The position numbers and the translations under genes are program-made. The notes under the pieces are model-generated. The model was given only the letters and a program-made list of their open reading frames with translations. It was not told where the DNA came from and made no database searches. Below, piece after piece: positions 17,348 through 25,664 of a DNA stretch of 64,000 bases (the stretch's first letter is position 1; each line of letters opens with the position of its first letter). Source of the DNA: DATAUD01 sp036268455 (GTDB lineage: Bacteria; Verrucomicrobiota; Verrucomicrobiia; Limisphaerales; Palsa-1400). Location: assembly GCA_036268455.1 (NCBI GenBank), contig DATAUD010000105.1, forward strand, positions 57,582 to 121,581. The letters are read 5' to 3'.

Positions 17348-20300
17348 ATGCCCCGAACGTTAGTCTCATTTCTCGTGCTGGCTCTCCTGCTTCCATCGGC
17401 GCGGGCTGACGAATACACGCCCGTGGACAACATCTTTTCCAAGTATTGTCTCGATTGCCATAGTTCCAAAGACCCGGACGGAAAACTGGTCCTGGAGGAT
17501 TTTGGCAGTTTGATGAAGGGCGGCGAAGACGGGCCGGTGGTAATTCCCGCCAACAGCGCCGGAAGCATGCTGGTGCGGATGGTCGATGGCACGTTTGTCA
17601 AAGACGGCAAAAAGCGCGTCATGCCGCCCAAAAAGCGCAAAAAGCTTGATGCCGAGGAAATCGCCGCGCTCAAGACGTGGATTGACGCCGGGGCGCATGG
17701 TTCGACCGCTCCAAAAACCGAAATTGCGGAGTTGAGTGTGCCGAAAGTCATGCCGGAAGGCGTTCCTCGCAATCCGATCAATGCCCTCCTGCAAGTTCCC
17801 AAGGGGGATTTGATCGCCTTGGCCCGTTACGGCGAGGTGGAATTGCGTTCCGCCCAGACGGGCGAATTGACTCGCACTCTTTCCGGTCATCACGGGAGTG
17901 TTAACGCCCTTGCTCTCTCTCCCGATGGCGCGCGTCTTTTTTCGGGCGCGGGAGAGCCGGTTCGCTTTGGTGAAATCAAGGAGTGGAATATCGCCGACGG
18001 CACTCTTGTTAAATCGATCATGGGGCATAAGGACGCCATTTATGCGCTCGCGGTTTCGCCGGATGGGAAAATTCTGGCGAGTGGCGGCTATGATCAAAAA
18101 ATAATTTTGTGGGACATCGCCGCCGGCAAACAATTGAAAACCCTTACTGGCCACAACGGCGCGATTTTCGGCCTCGCTTTCCGCCCGGATGGAAAAATTC
18201 TGGCCAGCGCCAGCGCCGACCACACTGTCAAATTATGGGATGTCGCCAGCGGCAAACGTCGCGATACTCTTTCACAGCCGCTCAAAGATGTCTTCGCCGT
18301 CGCTTTCAGTCCGGACGGAAAACATTTGGTTGCCGGCGGCGCGGACAATCGGATCCGCATTTGGGAAGTCAGCGAATCGGCTTCCGAAACGACCAATCCG
18401 CTGCTCGACTCAAAGTTCGCCCATGACGGCGCGGTCCTGCGCCTCGCGTTTTCGCCGGACGGCAAATTACTGCTGTCCTCGGCGGATGACCGCACGGTCC
18501 GGCTCTGGGACGTCGCGGGAATGAAGGAACGCGTGCTTCTGGAAAAGCAGCCCGATTGGGCGGCTGGCCTCGATTTTGTTCGCAATGGAAAGGCCATTGG
18601 CGTTGGGCGGTTGGACGGGTCGCTTGGGATTTATGATCTGGACGGCAAGCGGATTACACTGGCCGCCAGCGCCAAAGTGGTTGAAGCGCGTCCGGCGACC
18701 GAGAAGCCGGAGATCACCCGCATCGAGCCGCGCGGAATGCAACGGGGGACGGAACTCAAAATTAAAATCAGCGGCAGAAATCTTTTTGGCCTGACCAAGA
18801 TAAATTTCAACAATCCGAAATTTTTCACCCGGATTGAACCAGGCGCCGCTTCCACCGAAGCATGGATTGACGTCAAGGCCGCCGCTGATTTGCCGCGGGG
18901 CGGTTACGATTTCTCCGTGAGCAATCCCGGCGGCGAAAGCGGCAAGATCAAACTGGAGGTCGGTTCCCTGCCGCATATGTTCAAGTCCACCAATTCCATG
19001 GATCGCGCGATCGAGTTGCCGGTGACATATTGGGGCGCGCTCAATCCGGCGGGGGATACCGACGAAATTCCGTTCCACGCTCGAGCCGGCCAAACCATCG
19101 TTTTCGACCTTGCCGCCAAAAGCATCGGCTCCCAACTCGATGCCAATCTGACTTTGTTGGACTCGGCGGGTAATCTGTTGGCAAGCCAGGGTGAATTCGA
19201 TGGCGGCGACCCGCTGCTGGGATGGTCATGCCCCGCTGACGGCACTTATCGGATTCGCGTCTCCGATGAAACCGCGAGCGGCTCGCCGAATCATTTTTAC
19301 AGCCTTTCCATGGGGGAATTGCCGGTGATCACCGGGGTCTTTCCGCCGAGCGTTGCCACGAACGCGAACGCGGATGTGCGACTGATCGGATACAATCTGG
19401 CCGGCCTCGACAAAATCCGCGTGCATCCGAAAATGACCGGAGAACTGGACGTTCCGCTCGACTCGGAGAAGTACCGCGCGCGACGGGCCTTAAAAGTCCT
19501 GGTTACCGACGGTCCAGAACTCATCGAGTCGGAACCGAATGATACGCCGGCGCAAGCGATGGCGATTCCGGTCCCGTGCACTGTCAGCGGCCGCATCAAC
19601 CCGCCTGGAAGCGGGGGGACGGACGCGGATCTTTTTCGATTCGGGGCCAAGGCAGGGGATCAATTTATGATTGAGACGGACGCGGCGCGGCGTGGTTCGC
19701 CAATCGACACGAAAGTGGAAGTGCTTCACGATGACGGCGCGCCGGTCGAGCGATTGCAAATGCAGGCCGTGCGAGATTCGGCTGTCACTTTCCGCGCTGT
19801 CGATTCCGGCCAGGGGGAAATCCGGCTGGATAATTGGACAGAAATGGAACTCAACCAATACGTCTATTTTCAAGGCGAGATATGCAAAATTTTTCGGATG
19901 CCACGCGGGCCGGATTCCGGCTGCGCTTTTTACACCCTTGCGGGAAAACGCCGGGATTATTTCGATACCAGCGGCATTGCCCACGCTCTCGACGAGCCGT
20001 GTTATGTTGTTGAGCCGCATCCTCCCGGAGAAAAACTGGCGCCGACCGGACTGCCAATATTTCCCCTGTATTATGTGAACGACGATGATGGCCATCGCGA
20101 GTTCGGGACGGATTCCCGCCTCCATTTTACCGCCCCGGGCGACGGACATTATTTGATTCGAGTGACGGACAGCCGCGGCCACGGCGGCGACCGTTTTTGG
20201 TATCGGCTGATCGTGCGGCGTCCGCACCCGGATTTTATGGTGACGCTGAACAACAAAACCCTCGCCCCAAGCGCCGGGGCGGGGCGCGAGTTCAGTGTCA

Positions 20301-20956
20301 CGGCAACTCGCATCGACGATTTTGAGGAGCCGGTCAGCGTGGAAATCACCGGCGTGCCGGCCGGGTTTAGCATTTCCAGTCCGCTTGTCATCCAGGCCGG
20401 CCAGGAAGAAGCCAAGGGAACCATCAACTGCGACACCAATTCAATGACGCCCAAGGCCGCGGATGTTGCGAAAATCATGGTGACCGCCCACGCCTGGTTG
20501 AACGGCGCTGAACTGACGAAGTCCGTTGGCGGGTTCGAGAAGATCACCATTGGTGAACCATCGAAGCTCCGTGTCGCGCTCGAACCTTATGATGAGCGCG
20601 CGACGAATTTTGTTTTGCGGCCGGTGGCGGAAAAGCCGTTGGAAGTCACCATTGCGCCGGGCACCAGTACACCGGTCTGGATCAAAGTCGAGAGGCATGG
20701 GCATGGGGAATTGGTCACCTTCGCTGACGGCAATCTTCCGCACGGTGTCATCATCGACAACATTGGTCTTAACGGCGTGTTGATTCCCAAGGATGAAAAC
20801 CGGCGCGAGATTTTCCTTCAAGCCGCTCGCTGGGTGCCGGATACCGACCGCCTTATTTACGTGCGCGCCGCAGAAGCGGGCAATCCGACATCGCTTCCCG
20901 TGCTTCTTCACGTCCGCCGTCCCGCGACCATGCAGACCGCCAGCGCGATGAAATAA
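17348..20956 (+). CDS. Planctomycete-type cytochrome C / WD40 repeat / pre-peptidase domain protein
   Basis: A 1202-residue exported protein, the last gene of the three-gene operon. The signal peptide is residues 1-20. A PSCyt1 domain follows (DNIFSKYCLDCHSS, with the distal heme-ligand region KRVMPPKKRKK near residue 95). About six WD40 repeats span residues 155-440, each with an S-P-D-G-K turn and an I-x-L-W-D or similar end. A TIG-like domain (ITRIEPRGMQRGTELKIKISG) and two pre-peptidase C-terminal domains (around residues 560-650 and 725-905) lie downstream. The combination suggests a large periplasmic or surface redox scaffold working with the DUF1501 and DUF1549 partners. Substrate and partners are inferred only from co-occurrence. 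Confidence 0.9.
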   Translation: MPRTLVSFLVLALLLPSARADEYTPVDNIFSKYCLDCHSSKDPDGKLVLEDFGSLMKGGEDGPVVIPANSAGSMLVRMVDGTFVKDGKKRVMPPKKRKKLDAEEIAALKTWIDAGAHGSTAPKTEIAELSVPKVMPEGVPRNPINALLQVPKGDLIALARYGEVELRSAQTGELTRTLSGHHGSVNALALSPDGARLFSGAGEPVRFGEIKEWNIADGTLVKSIMGHKDAIYALAVSPDGKILASGGYDQKIILWDIAAGKQLKTLTGHNGAIFGLAFRPDGKILASASADHTVKLWDVASGKRRDTLSQPLKDVFAVAFSPDGKHLVAGGADNRIRIWEVSESASETTNPLLDSKFAHDGAVLRLAFSPDGKLLLSSADDRTVRLWDVAGMKERVLLEKQPDWAAGLDFVRNGKAIGVGRLDGSLGIYDLDGKRITLAASAKVVEARPATEKPEITRIEPRGMQRGTELKIKISGRNLFGLTKINFNNPKFFTRIEPGAASTEAWIDVKAAADLPRGGYDFSVSNPGGESGKIKLEVGSLPHMFKSTNSMDRAIELPVTYWGALNPAGDTDEIPFHARAGQTIVFDLAAKSIGSQLDANLTLLDSAGNLLASQGEFDGGDPLLGWSCPADGTYRIRVSDETASGSPNHFYSLSMGELPVITGVFPPSVATNANADVRLIGYNLAGLDKIRVHPKMTGELDVPLDSEKYRARRALKVLVTDGPELIESEPNDTPAQAMAIPVPCTVSGRINPPGSGGTDADLFRFGAKAGDQFMIETDAARRGSPIDTKVEVLHDDGAPVERLQMQAVRDSAVTFRAVDSGQGEIRLDNWTEMELNQYVYFQGEICKIFRMPRGPDSGCAFYTLAGKRRDYFDTSGIAHALDEPCYVVEPHPPGEKLAPTGLPIFPLYYVNDDDGHREFGTDSRLHFTAPGDGHYLIRVTDSRGHGGDRFWYRLIVRRPHPDFMVTLNNKTLAPSAGAGREFSVTATRIDDFEEPVSVEITGVPAGFSISSPLVIQAGQEEAKGTINCDTNSMTPKAADVAKIMVTAHAWLNGAELTKSVGGFEKITIGEPSKLRVALEPYDERATNFVLRPVAEKPLEVTIAPGTSTPVWIKVERHGHGELVTFADGNLPHGVIIDNIGLNGVLIPKDENRREIFLQAARWVPDTDRLIYVRAAEAGNPTSLPVLLHVRRPATMQTASAMK

Positions 20957-20965
20957 GCCCTGACG

Positions 20966-21140
20966 ATGCAGTTGACACACGAAGAGTCTCGCGCGGAGAG
21001 CGCGGAGAAAATAAAAGAAAATGCAGAACTGGAATTGGAAAAAGCGAGATTGAGAATTGGCCATCTGTCGTTTGGGAACAGAGGTCGGACGAGGAGTTTA
21101 GCGCAAAGACGCCAAGGAGCCGAGACGCCAGGAAAATGCT
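20966..21140. repeat. Intergenic low-complexity stretch with degenerate GCGGAGA / GCGCAAAGACGCC units
   Basis: Between the WD40 gene and the pseudopilin gene the sequence contains CTCGCGCGGAGAGCGCGGAGA (near 20988-21008) and GCGCAAAGACGCCAAGGAGC (near 21101-21120). Such purine-rich 'gcggaga' and 'gcaaagacgccaagg' strings are common as short dispersed repeats in intergenic DNA of many environmental bacteria. The stretch can be read as an open frame, but the encoded peptide looks unlike a natural protein. No other feature was seen in this gap. Confidence 0.4.
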
Positions 21141-21216
21141 CATTTAATTTGGTCATGCCGCAGATTGGCGTGCTCCCATAAGTCGCGTCAAATCCCGGCT
21201 TTTGTTAAAGTTAAAA

Positions 21217-21978
21217 TTAGTCCGGGGCGTTTTGGTAGTTGCAATACGCCGGTATATCGGCGGTTGGGTAGGAAAAGGGGGCGTAGGTTGGGTTGTTCAA
21301 GTTATAATAAGACTTAATCAGACCGGCATGGCCATCCACGAAACTGACGTTTATCAGGGCGTTGCTGTATTGGACGTCCTTCACTCCATAAAGATTGTAG
21401 TGCCATGAGTAGGACCATTGCAGGGGCCACTCGGCCATCAGCCAGGTGCGGGTTGGATGGACGACCGTCCCGAGCTTGACGCCGTTCATGTTGTAGCTGG
21501 TGCCGTCGTCGTTGTCGCAGCCGTTATAGACGTAACTTGAGTAATCCGGTTCGGATGTGGTCGCGGTGGCGCCGCCATAGGTCCAGAGAGGATGGGGGTA
21601 ATTATGAGTAACCCACCCGCGGTCCATGGGACATTGATAGCAAATGTCGTTGCTTGAGGAGGTTTTGATTCCGGAGTAACTTTTGTCCAATTCCTTGTAC
21701 CACCACCAAATGCAATAAATTTGATTGGCGATGATGACGGAGTTGGAAGTAGGGGCGGTGTCCCGGTTGTCCGCGCAGTACATTTCCATGGCGAGATTGA
21801 TTTGTTTGAGATTGCTCAAACATTTGGTCTGAACGGCCTGGGCTTTTGACTTGGCGAGGGCGGGCAGGAGCATGGCGGCCAGGATGGCTATGATGGCGAT
21901 GACGACGAGGAGTTCGATCAGTGTAAACGCCAAACTATCCAAGCGGCGGGATTTAATAACTGTTGCCTGCGTTTTCAT
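21217..21978 (-). CDS. Prepilin-type N-terminal cleavage/methylation protein (secreted, DUF1559-like)
   Basis: A 253-residue type II-secretion-type pseudopilin. The basic leader (MKTQATVIKSRRLDSLA) is followed by the class III signal FTLIELLVVIAIIAILAAML, with the conserved Glu at position +5. The residue before the cleavage site is Ala rather than the usual Gly. Residues 40-70 carry the helix AKSKAQAVQTKCLSNLKQI, typical of the Verrucomicrobia/Planctomycetes expansion of these proteins, and the C-terminal VSFVDGHAGLI is the family's D-G-H motif. The protein is exported and probably displayed on the surface. It stands alone with its own promoter candidate. Confidence 0.88.
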   Translation of the reverse strand: MKTQATVIKSRRLDSLAFTLIELLVVIAIIAILAAMLLPALAKSKAQAVQTKCLSNLKQINLAMEMYCADNRDTAPTSNSVIIANQIYCIWWWYKELDKSYSGIKTSSSNDICYQCPMDRGWVTHNYPHPLWTYGGATATTSEPDYSSYVYNGCDNDDGTSYNMNGVKLGTVVHPTRTWLMAEWPLQWSYSWHYNLYGVKDVQYSNALINVSFVDGHAGLIKSYYNLNNPTYAPFSYPTADIPAYCNYQNAPD

Positions 21979-21993
21979 GGTCTATTGTGTAAA

Positions 21994-22022
21994 CATTTAA
22001 ACGTATCGCCGCAAAAAGTCAA
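21994..22022 (-). promoter_or_regulatory. Candidate sigma-70 promoter for the pseudopilin gene
   Basis: On the minus strand a TTGACT (-35, 22017-22022) and TAAATG (-10, 21994-21999) are separated by 17 bases, ending 15 bases before the ATG. The -10 box is a weak match. Confidence 0.3.
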
Positions 22023-22051
22023 TCGCAAAATATTTATTTTCCCTGGGTTGG

Positions 22052-22128
22052 CTATAGGGCGGGCCGAAGCTTATCGGCGGTCAGGTCATCAAACGGAAAA
22101 GGACAAGGACGATTTTACCCTTGGTCAT
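22052..22128 (-). pseudogene. PemK/MazF-like toxin remnant, frameshifted and truncated
   Basis: The ATG at 22128 overlaps the end of the antitoxin gene by 14 bases and encodes MTKGKIVLVLF, after which the frame runs to a stop at 22083-22081. If one base is restored in the GTCCTTTTCC run, the reading becomes MTKGKIVLVPFPFDDLTADK followed by LRPAL. This is the characteristic start of PemK/MazF-family ribonuclease toxins, in which the FPF-D and RPA motifs are conserved. The restored frame then ends in TAG at 22054-22052, and no further toxin-like sequence follows. Thus both a frameshift and loss of about three quarters of the protein are seen. The partner antitoxin upstream is intact. Confidence 0.65.
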
Positions 22129-22270
22129 GGAAGGGCCTGCCATCGGCGGCGGTGTAAATATCCTCCGGCGCGTCTTTGAGAAAATCGAACGCTGGGCTGG
22201 CCAACACAGCTTTCGTCCAAGCCGCTTCGGAAATGTCCTCCGCCTCTGGAATCGAGACAATCACGCGCAT
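22115..22270 (-). CDS. Small antitoxin of a PemK-type toxin-antitoxin pair
   Basis: A 51-residue protein starting at ATG 22270 (MRVIVSIPEAEDISEAAW) and ending FDFLKDAPEDIYTAADGR plus PFHDQG. The phrase P-A-F-D-F-L-x-D-x-x-E-D-I-Y-T-x-x-D-G-x-P-F is common to small antitoxins that precede PemK/MazF-like toxins. The acidic C-terminus would wrap the toxin. The frame is intact although the overlapping toxin gene is destroyed. It is divergent from the DUF433 gene, with 86 bases between starts. Confidence 0.65.
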   Translation of the reverse strand: MRVIVSIPEAEDISEAAWTKAVLASPAFDFLKDAPEDIYTAADGRPFHDQG

Positions 22271-22356
22271 GCGTCAATTAGAGATATGCCGTCGAGTTCG
22301 GGCGAGGCGTTAAGAGTGTTCTTGGCAGAAATTGATAGCCGGTATAAGTTGGAAGC

Positions 22357-22596
22357 ATGGCGAATTTGGAATTGTTGTCGCGCATTACGGTGGATCCTGA
22401 CATCCGCCACGGCAAGCCGTGTGTGCGTGGCTTGCGTTATCCGGTCGAGTTTCTGCTCGGATTGTTGAGCAGCGATATGAATACGGCGCAAATTCTGGCC
22501 GATTACCCCGACTTGGAGGCTGATGATTTGAAGGCTGCTTGCACTTATGGCGCGCGCGTTAGCCAGATTAAACGAATTGAGCCGGTGGCGGCATGA
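22357..22596 (+). CDS. DUF433 antitoxin-like protein
   Basis: A 79-residue DUF433 protein with a VapB-like winged-helix fold. Conserved phrases are ITVDPDIRHGKPCVRGLRYPV and ILADYPDLEADDLKAACTYGA. DUF433 genes normally pair with a PIN-like DUF5615 toxin gene starting at the overlapping ATGA. Here the ATGA is present at 22594-22597, but the following frame stops after five codons. A GGAAG ribosome-binding site lies just before the ATG, and a TATAAG hexamer is 20 bases upstream. The gene itself is complete. Confidence 0.85.
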   Translation: MANLELLSRITVDPDIRHGKPCVRGLRYPVEFLLGLLSSDMNTAQILADYPDLEADDLKAACTYGARVSQIKRIEPVAA

Positions 22597-22660
22597 GGTT
22601 AAGGCACTGACCCGGCACGATTTCGTTGAGTTGAGCACCTTGGCCATTACCGTCCATTCG
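22583..22660 (+). pseudogene. Probable DUF5615 PIN-like toxin remnant
   Basis: After the DUF433 stop, the frame that starts at ATG 22594 ends as MRLRH-stop. An overlapping frame across the junction reads SRWRHEVKALTRHDFVELS followed by TLAITVHS-stop. This resembles a DUF5615 protein whose middle has been deleted: the G-H-E-V segment of the N-terminal half joined to the T-x-D-F-V-E-L-S segment around the third acidic residue. The resemblance is short, so the assignment rests mainly on its position after a DUF433 gene. Confidence 0.35.
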
Positions 22661-22823
22661 TGAGTGGGGAACAAGGCGCGTGTGTAATCGTGTTAAGTCG
22701 CTTGCGTCCAATTCGACGTGAGGCTTTTGTGGAAGGATTGTCAAAGCAAGCATCAACCGAATTTCGCCTCAAATTTTGCGCTCGCCAAGGGAGTGGGTTT
22801 CCGGCCACAGTCCGGCCCAAAAT

Positions 22824-23759
22824 ATGCCGCCGCCTGTGCCTGTCATCGAAACGGAGGGTCTCACCAAGGTCTTTGGGCAACAGCGCGCGCTTGACAATGT
22901 CTCCCTTAAAGTCGTGCCTGGGTCGATTGGTTTGCTGGGGCCTAACGGGGCGGGGAAAAGCACGTTCATGAAATGCCTCCTCCAGTTGCAGCCGATCAGT
23001 TCCGGCTCGGCGCGGCTGCTGGGGCGCGAGGTTGGAAAAGAGGGGCGGGAGATTCGCAAGCGGGTCGGGTATGCGCCGGAACAGAATTGCCATATCCCGG
23101 GCATGGCGGGATGCGAATATGTCACTTATTGCGCGCAACTTTCCGGGTTGCCGTTTCAGGCGGCGCGGCAGCGCGCGCACGAGATGCTGGATTTTGTCGG
23201 GATGAGCCAGGAGCGGTACCGGAAAGTGGACACTTACTCGACCGGGATGAAGCAACGGCTCAAACTGGCGCAGGCAATCGTCCACGATCCGGAGATTGTT
23301 TTTCTGGATGAGCCGACCAACGGATTGGATCCGAAGGGGCAGGCGCAGATTTTGGAGTTGGTGCACAGCCTTTGGGAGACGTACGGGATCACGGTCATTT
23401 TGTCGTCGCACTTGCTGCACGATGTGGAGCGGGTGTGCGAGGAGATTATCATTATTGCGCGGGGGCGGGTGCTTGTGCATGACAGTTTGAAGGCGCTCAA
23501 AGCGAGGAAGCGCGGGGCGGCCGAGGTTGTGCTGGCGCGGGGGCACGGGGAGTTGCAGGCGGCCTGCCGGAGCCGGAACTGGCTTTGCGAAATGTTGCCG
23601 AACGGGCATTTGCGAGTGGAACACCAGGCGGACTCGCTGAATCCATTGCTGACCGTGTTGAATGAATTGAAGTCGCCGCCGCTGGAGATCATTCCCAGCC
23701 CGAACGCACTGGAGGAAACTTTTCTGCAAGCCCTGGAGATTTCCCATGCCACTGCATGA
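22824..23759 (+). CDS. ABC-2 type transporter ATPase (first of two)
   Basis: A 311-residue ABC ATPase with Walker A GPNGAGKST near residue 44, signature YSTGMKQRLKLAQAI near 137, Walker B IVFLDEPTNGLDP and H-loop VILSSHLLHDV. The last 90 residues form a C-terminal domain of the CcmA/NatA type. The ATG at 22824 is preferred; upstream in-frame codons give no family sequence. It energises the permease encoded next (14-base overlap). The operon holds two ATPase-permease pairs in alternation, which suggests either a heteromeric transporter or two related exporters. The substrate is unknown. Confidence 0.9.
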   Translation: MPPPVPVIETEGLTKVFGQQRALDNVSLKVVPGSIGLLGPNGAGKSTFMKCLLQLQPISSGSARLLGREVGKEGREIRKRVGYAPEQNCHIPGMAGCEYVTYCAQLSGLPFQAARQRAHEMLDFVGMSQERYRKVDTYSTGMKQRLKLAQAIVHDPEIVFLDEPTNGLDPKGQAQILELVHSLWETYGITVILSSHLLHDVERVCEEIIIIARGRVLVHDSLKALKARKRGAAEVVLARGHGELQAACRSRNWLCEMLPNGHLRVEHQADSLNPLLTVLNELKSPPLEIIPSPNALEETFLQALEISHATA

Positions 23760-24741
23760 CATTCATTACAAGCACTGGACGGGAACGCATCTGGGCATCT
23801 GGGGGCGGCGGTGGGTGATTGCGAAAAACGGGCTGTCGGCCTGCCTCCAAAACAAGATAACGCGGAACCTCGTGGTCGTGTGCTGGATGCTGGGGTTGTC
23901 GATGTCGGCGTTGTTGTTCCTGATCGGACAATTGCTGGTGCCTGACAGTTTGGTGGTGCAATGGGTGGGGAAATTCAACCCGCGCTTGCAGGAGTTCGCG
24001 AGGATGTTGACGGAATGGCTGGCGAGCCACCCGGAAATTTCGGTGGCGACGACGCAGAATGTGCTGTTCTATTTTTTCTGCACGTACCTGATGCCGGTGA
24101 GCATCTTTGTGCTGGGCATAGCCATCCCGTCGCTGATCACACGGGACCTGGCGAGCAACGCGATTGTCATCTATTCGTCGAAGGCGGTATCGCGCGGGGA
24201 TTATCTTCTGGGGAAATTTTGCACGGCGTTTGGGTTGCTGGCGATGACGTGGCTGGGGCCGATTTGCGCGGCGTGGTTTTTAGGAAATCTGCTTGCGCCG
24301 GATTGGCGGTTTTTCTGGCACGCGCGCGCGCCTTTGGGACATCTGTTGGTTTACGTCGGCGCCGGCATGGTCATATTGAGCGCGCTGGCGCTGGCGGTAT
24401 CGGCAATCTCGAACAGCGAGAAGGCGACGCCGGCGTTGTGGTTCATGTGGTGGATATTGGGCGGGGTGATCCAGGAGATCGCGCTGCACACGCGTCCGTG
24501 GCTTCGGCATTTGAGTTTTAGCTACGATTTAAGACAGATCGGGCTTACCGCATTTCATCTGGGCGACGATCTGAAAACGGCGCAGGATAGCATCCCGATT
24601 TTTGGAACCATGCTGGGCAGCATTTCAGCGGACACACGGGAAGCGCTGAACAACGCGACGCTCGGCGGCTCGTTGGTGGCGCTGGCCATGATGCTGATTC
24701 TCGGCGCGTGGATTATCCGAAAGCGCGTGAAACCCGAATGA
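23746..24741 (+). CDS. ABC-2 type transporter permease (first of two)
   Basis: A 331-residue integral membrane protein. About six hydrophobic segments are visible, for example LVVVCWMLGLSMSALLFLIG, VLFYFFCTYLMPVSIFVLGI, AFGLLAMTWLGPICAAWFLG and SLVALAMMLILGAWII. The sequence LITRDLASNAIVIYSSKAVSR, between segments, is the conserved cytoplasmic coupling region of ABC-2 permeases. It overlaps the upstream ATPase by 14 bases and the downstream ATPase by four (ATGA), indicating translational coupling and a shared complex. Confidence 0.85.
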   Translation: MPLHDIHYKHWTGTHLGIWGRRWVIAKNGLSACLQNKITRNLVVVCWMLGLSMSALLFLIGQLLVPDSLVVQWVGKFNPRLQEFARMLTEWLASHPEISVATTQNVLFYFFCTYLMPVSIFVLGIAIPSLITRDLASNAIVIYSSKAVSRGDYLLGKFCTAFGLLAMTWLGPICAAWFLGNLLAPDWRFFWHARAPLGHLLVYVGAGMVILSALALAVSAISNSEKATPALWFMWWILGGVIQEIALHTRPWLRHLSFSYDLRQIGLTAFHLGDDLKTAQDSIPIFGTMLGSISADTREALNNATLGGSLVALAMMLILGAWIIRKRVKPE

Positions 24742-25664
24742 GCGCCGTCGTCCAGGCGAATCAGTTGAGCCGCTGGTATGGCATCGTCATGGGCCTGAAC
24801 AATGTGAGTTTTGAGATTGAGCCGGGACTGACTGGATTGGTCGGGCCGAACGGGGCGGGAAAGAGCACGCTCATCCAAATCATCACGGGGCAGCTTCAGC
24901 CGAGCTCGGGGAGTTTGACGGTTTTTGGGGAAAGGCCGTGGAATAATCCGCGTTTGCTTCGGCGGCTTGGATATTGCCCGGAGGGGGAGGCGGTGCCGAA
25001 GGAATTGCGGCCGGTGGATTGGTTGCGCAGCCTGGCGCTGCTTTCGGGGATTCCCGATCATGAAGCGATTGGGAAGGCGGAGGCGATTTTGGACCGGGTG
25101 AAATTGGGGCGGGAACATTGGGGCAAGCGAATGGGCCAGTATTCCAAGGGGATGAAACAGCGCGTCAAACTCGGCCAGGGGCTTTTGCACGAGCCGGAGT
25201 TGCTGGTGCTGGACGAACCGATGAACGGGCTTGATCCGATGGGGCGGCAGGAGATCGCCCAAACGTTGAAAGAGCTGGCGGACGAGGGCGTGAGCATTCT
25301 TATTTCCAGCCACATTCTGGCGGAGTTGGAGGCGCTGTGCCAAAGCATCATCGTGCTCAATTGGGGCCGCATTTTGGCTTCGGGCGATCAAAAGGAAATC
25401 CGGGCGGATATCAGGAACTGGCCGGAGGAATTGGAGATCGAGTGCGATGCGCCGGAGCGGCTTGCGCGAATTCTTTTTGACGCGGAGGCGCTTCTTGGTT
25501 TTGACATTGAGCCGGTGGCGGGGGTGCTTCGCATTCGCGTCAAGGACGCGGCGGCGTTTTACGAACAATGGACGGGCCTGCTTTTGAGGAGCGGCGTGGT
25601 GGTCCACGGAATCCGCAGCCGGAGCCGGTCGCTGCAAAATATTTACGAGAAGGTGACGACATGA
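24738..25664 (+). CDS. ABC-2 type transporter ATPase (second of two)
   Basis: A 308-residue ATPase similar in layout to the one at 22824. Walker A GPNGAGKST is near residue 38, signature YSKGMKQRVKLGQGL near 135, Walker B LLVLDEPMNGLDP, and H-loop ILISSHILAEL. The start ATG overlaps the upstream stop (ATGA). The C-terminal accessory domain is distinct from that of the first ATPase, so the two are not recent duplicates. It likely pairs with the permease encoded next. Confidence 0.9.
   Translation: MSAVVQANQLSRWYGIVMGLNNVSFEIEPGLTGLVGPNGAGKSTLIQIITGQLQPSSGSLTVFGERPWNNPRLLRRLGYCPEGEAVPKELRPVDWLRSLALLSGIPDHEAIGKAEAILDRVKLGREHWGKRMGQYSKGMKQRVKLGQGLLHEPELLVLDEPMNGLDPMGRQEIAQTLKELADEGVSILISSHILAELEALCQSIIVLNWGRILASGDQKEIRADIRNWPEELEIECDAPERLARILFDAEALLGFDIEPVAGVLRIRVKDAAAFYEQWTGLLLRSGVVVHGIRSRSRSLQNIYEKVTT

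Noticed and set aside
16270..17802. Minus-strand open frame of 510 codons opposite the DUF1549 and WD40 genes
   Set aside because: It spans the junction of two real genes on the other strand and shows no domain; it is a by-product of codon bias.
20966..21181. Plus-strand frame of 71 codons after the WD40 gene
   Set aside because: The encoded Glu/Ala/Arg-rich peptide comes from degenerate GCGGAGA repeats and has no ribosome-binding site.
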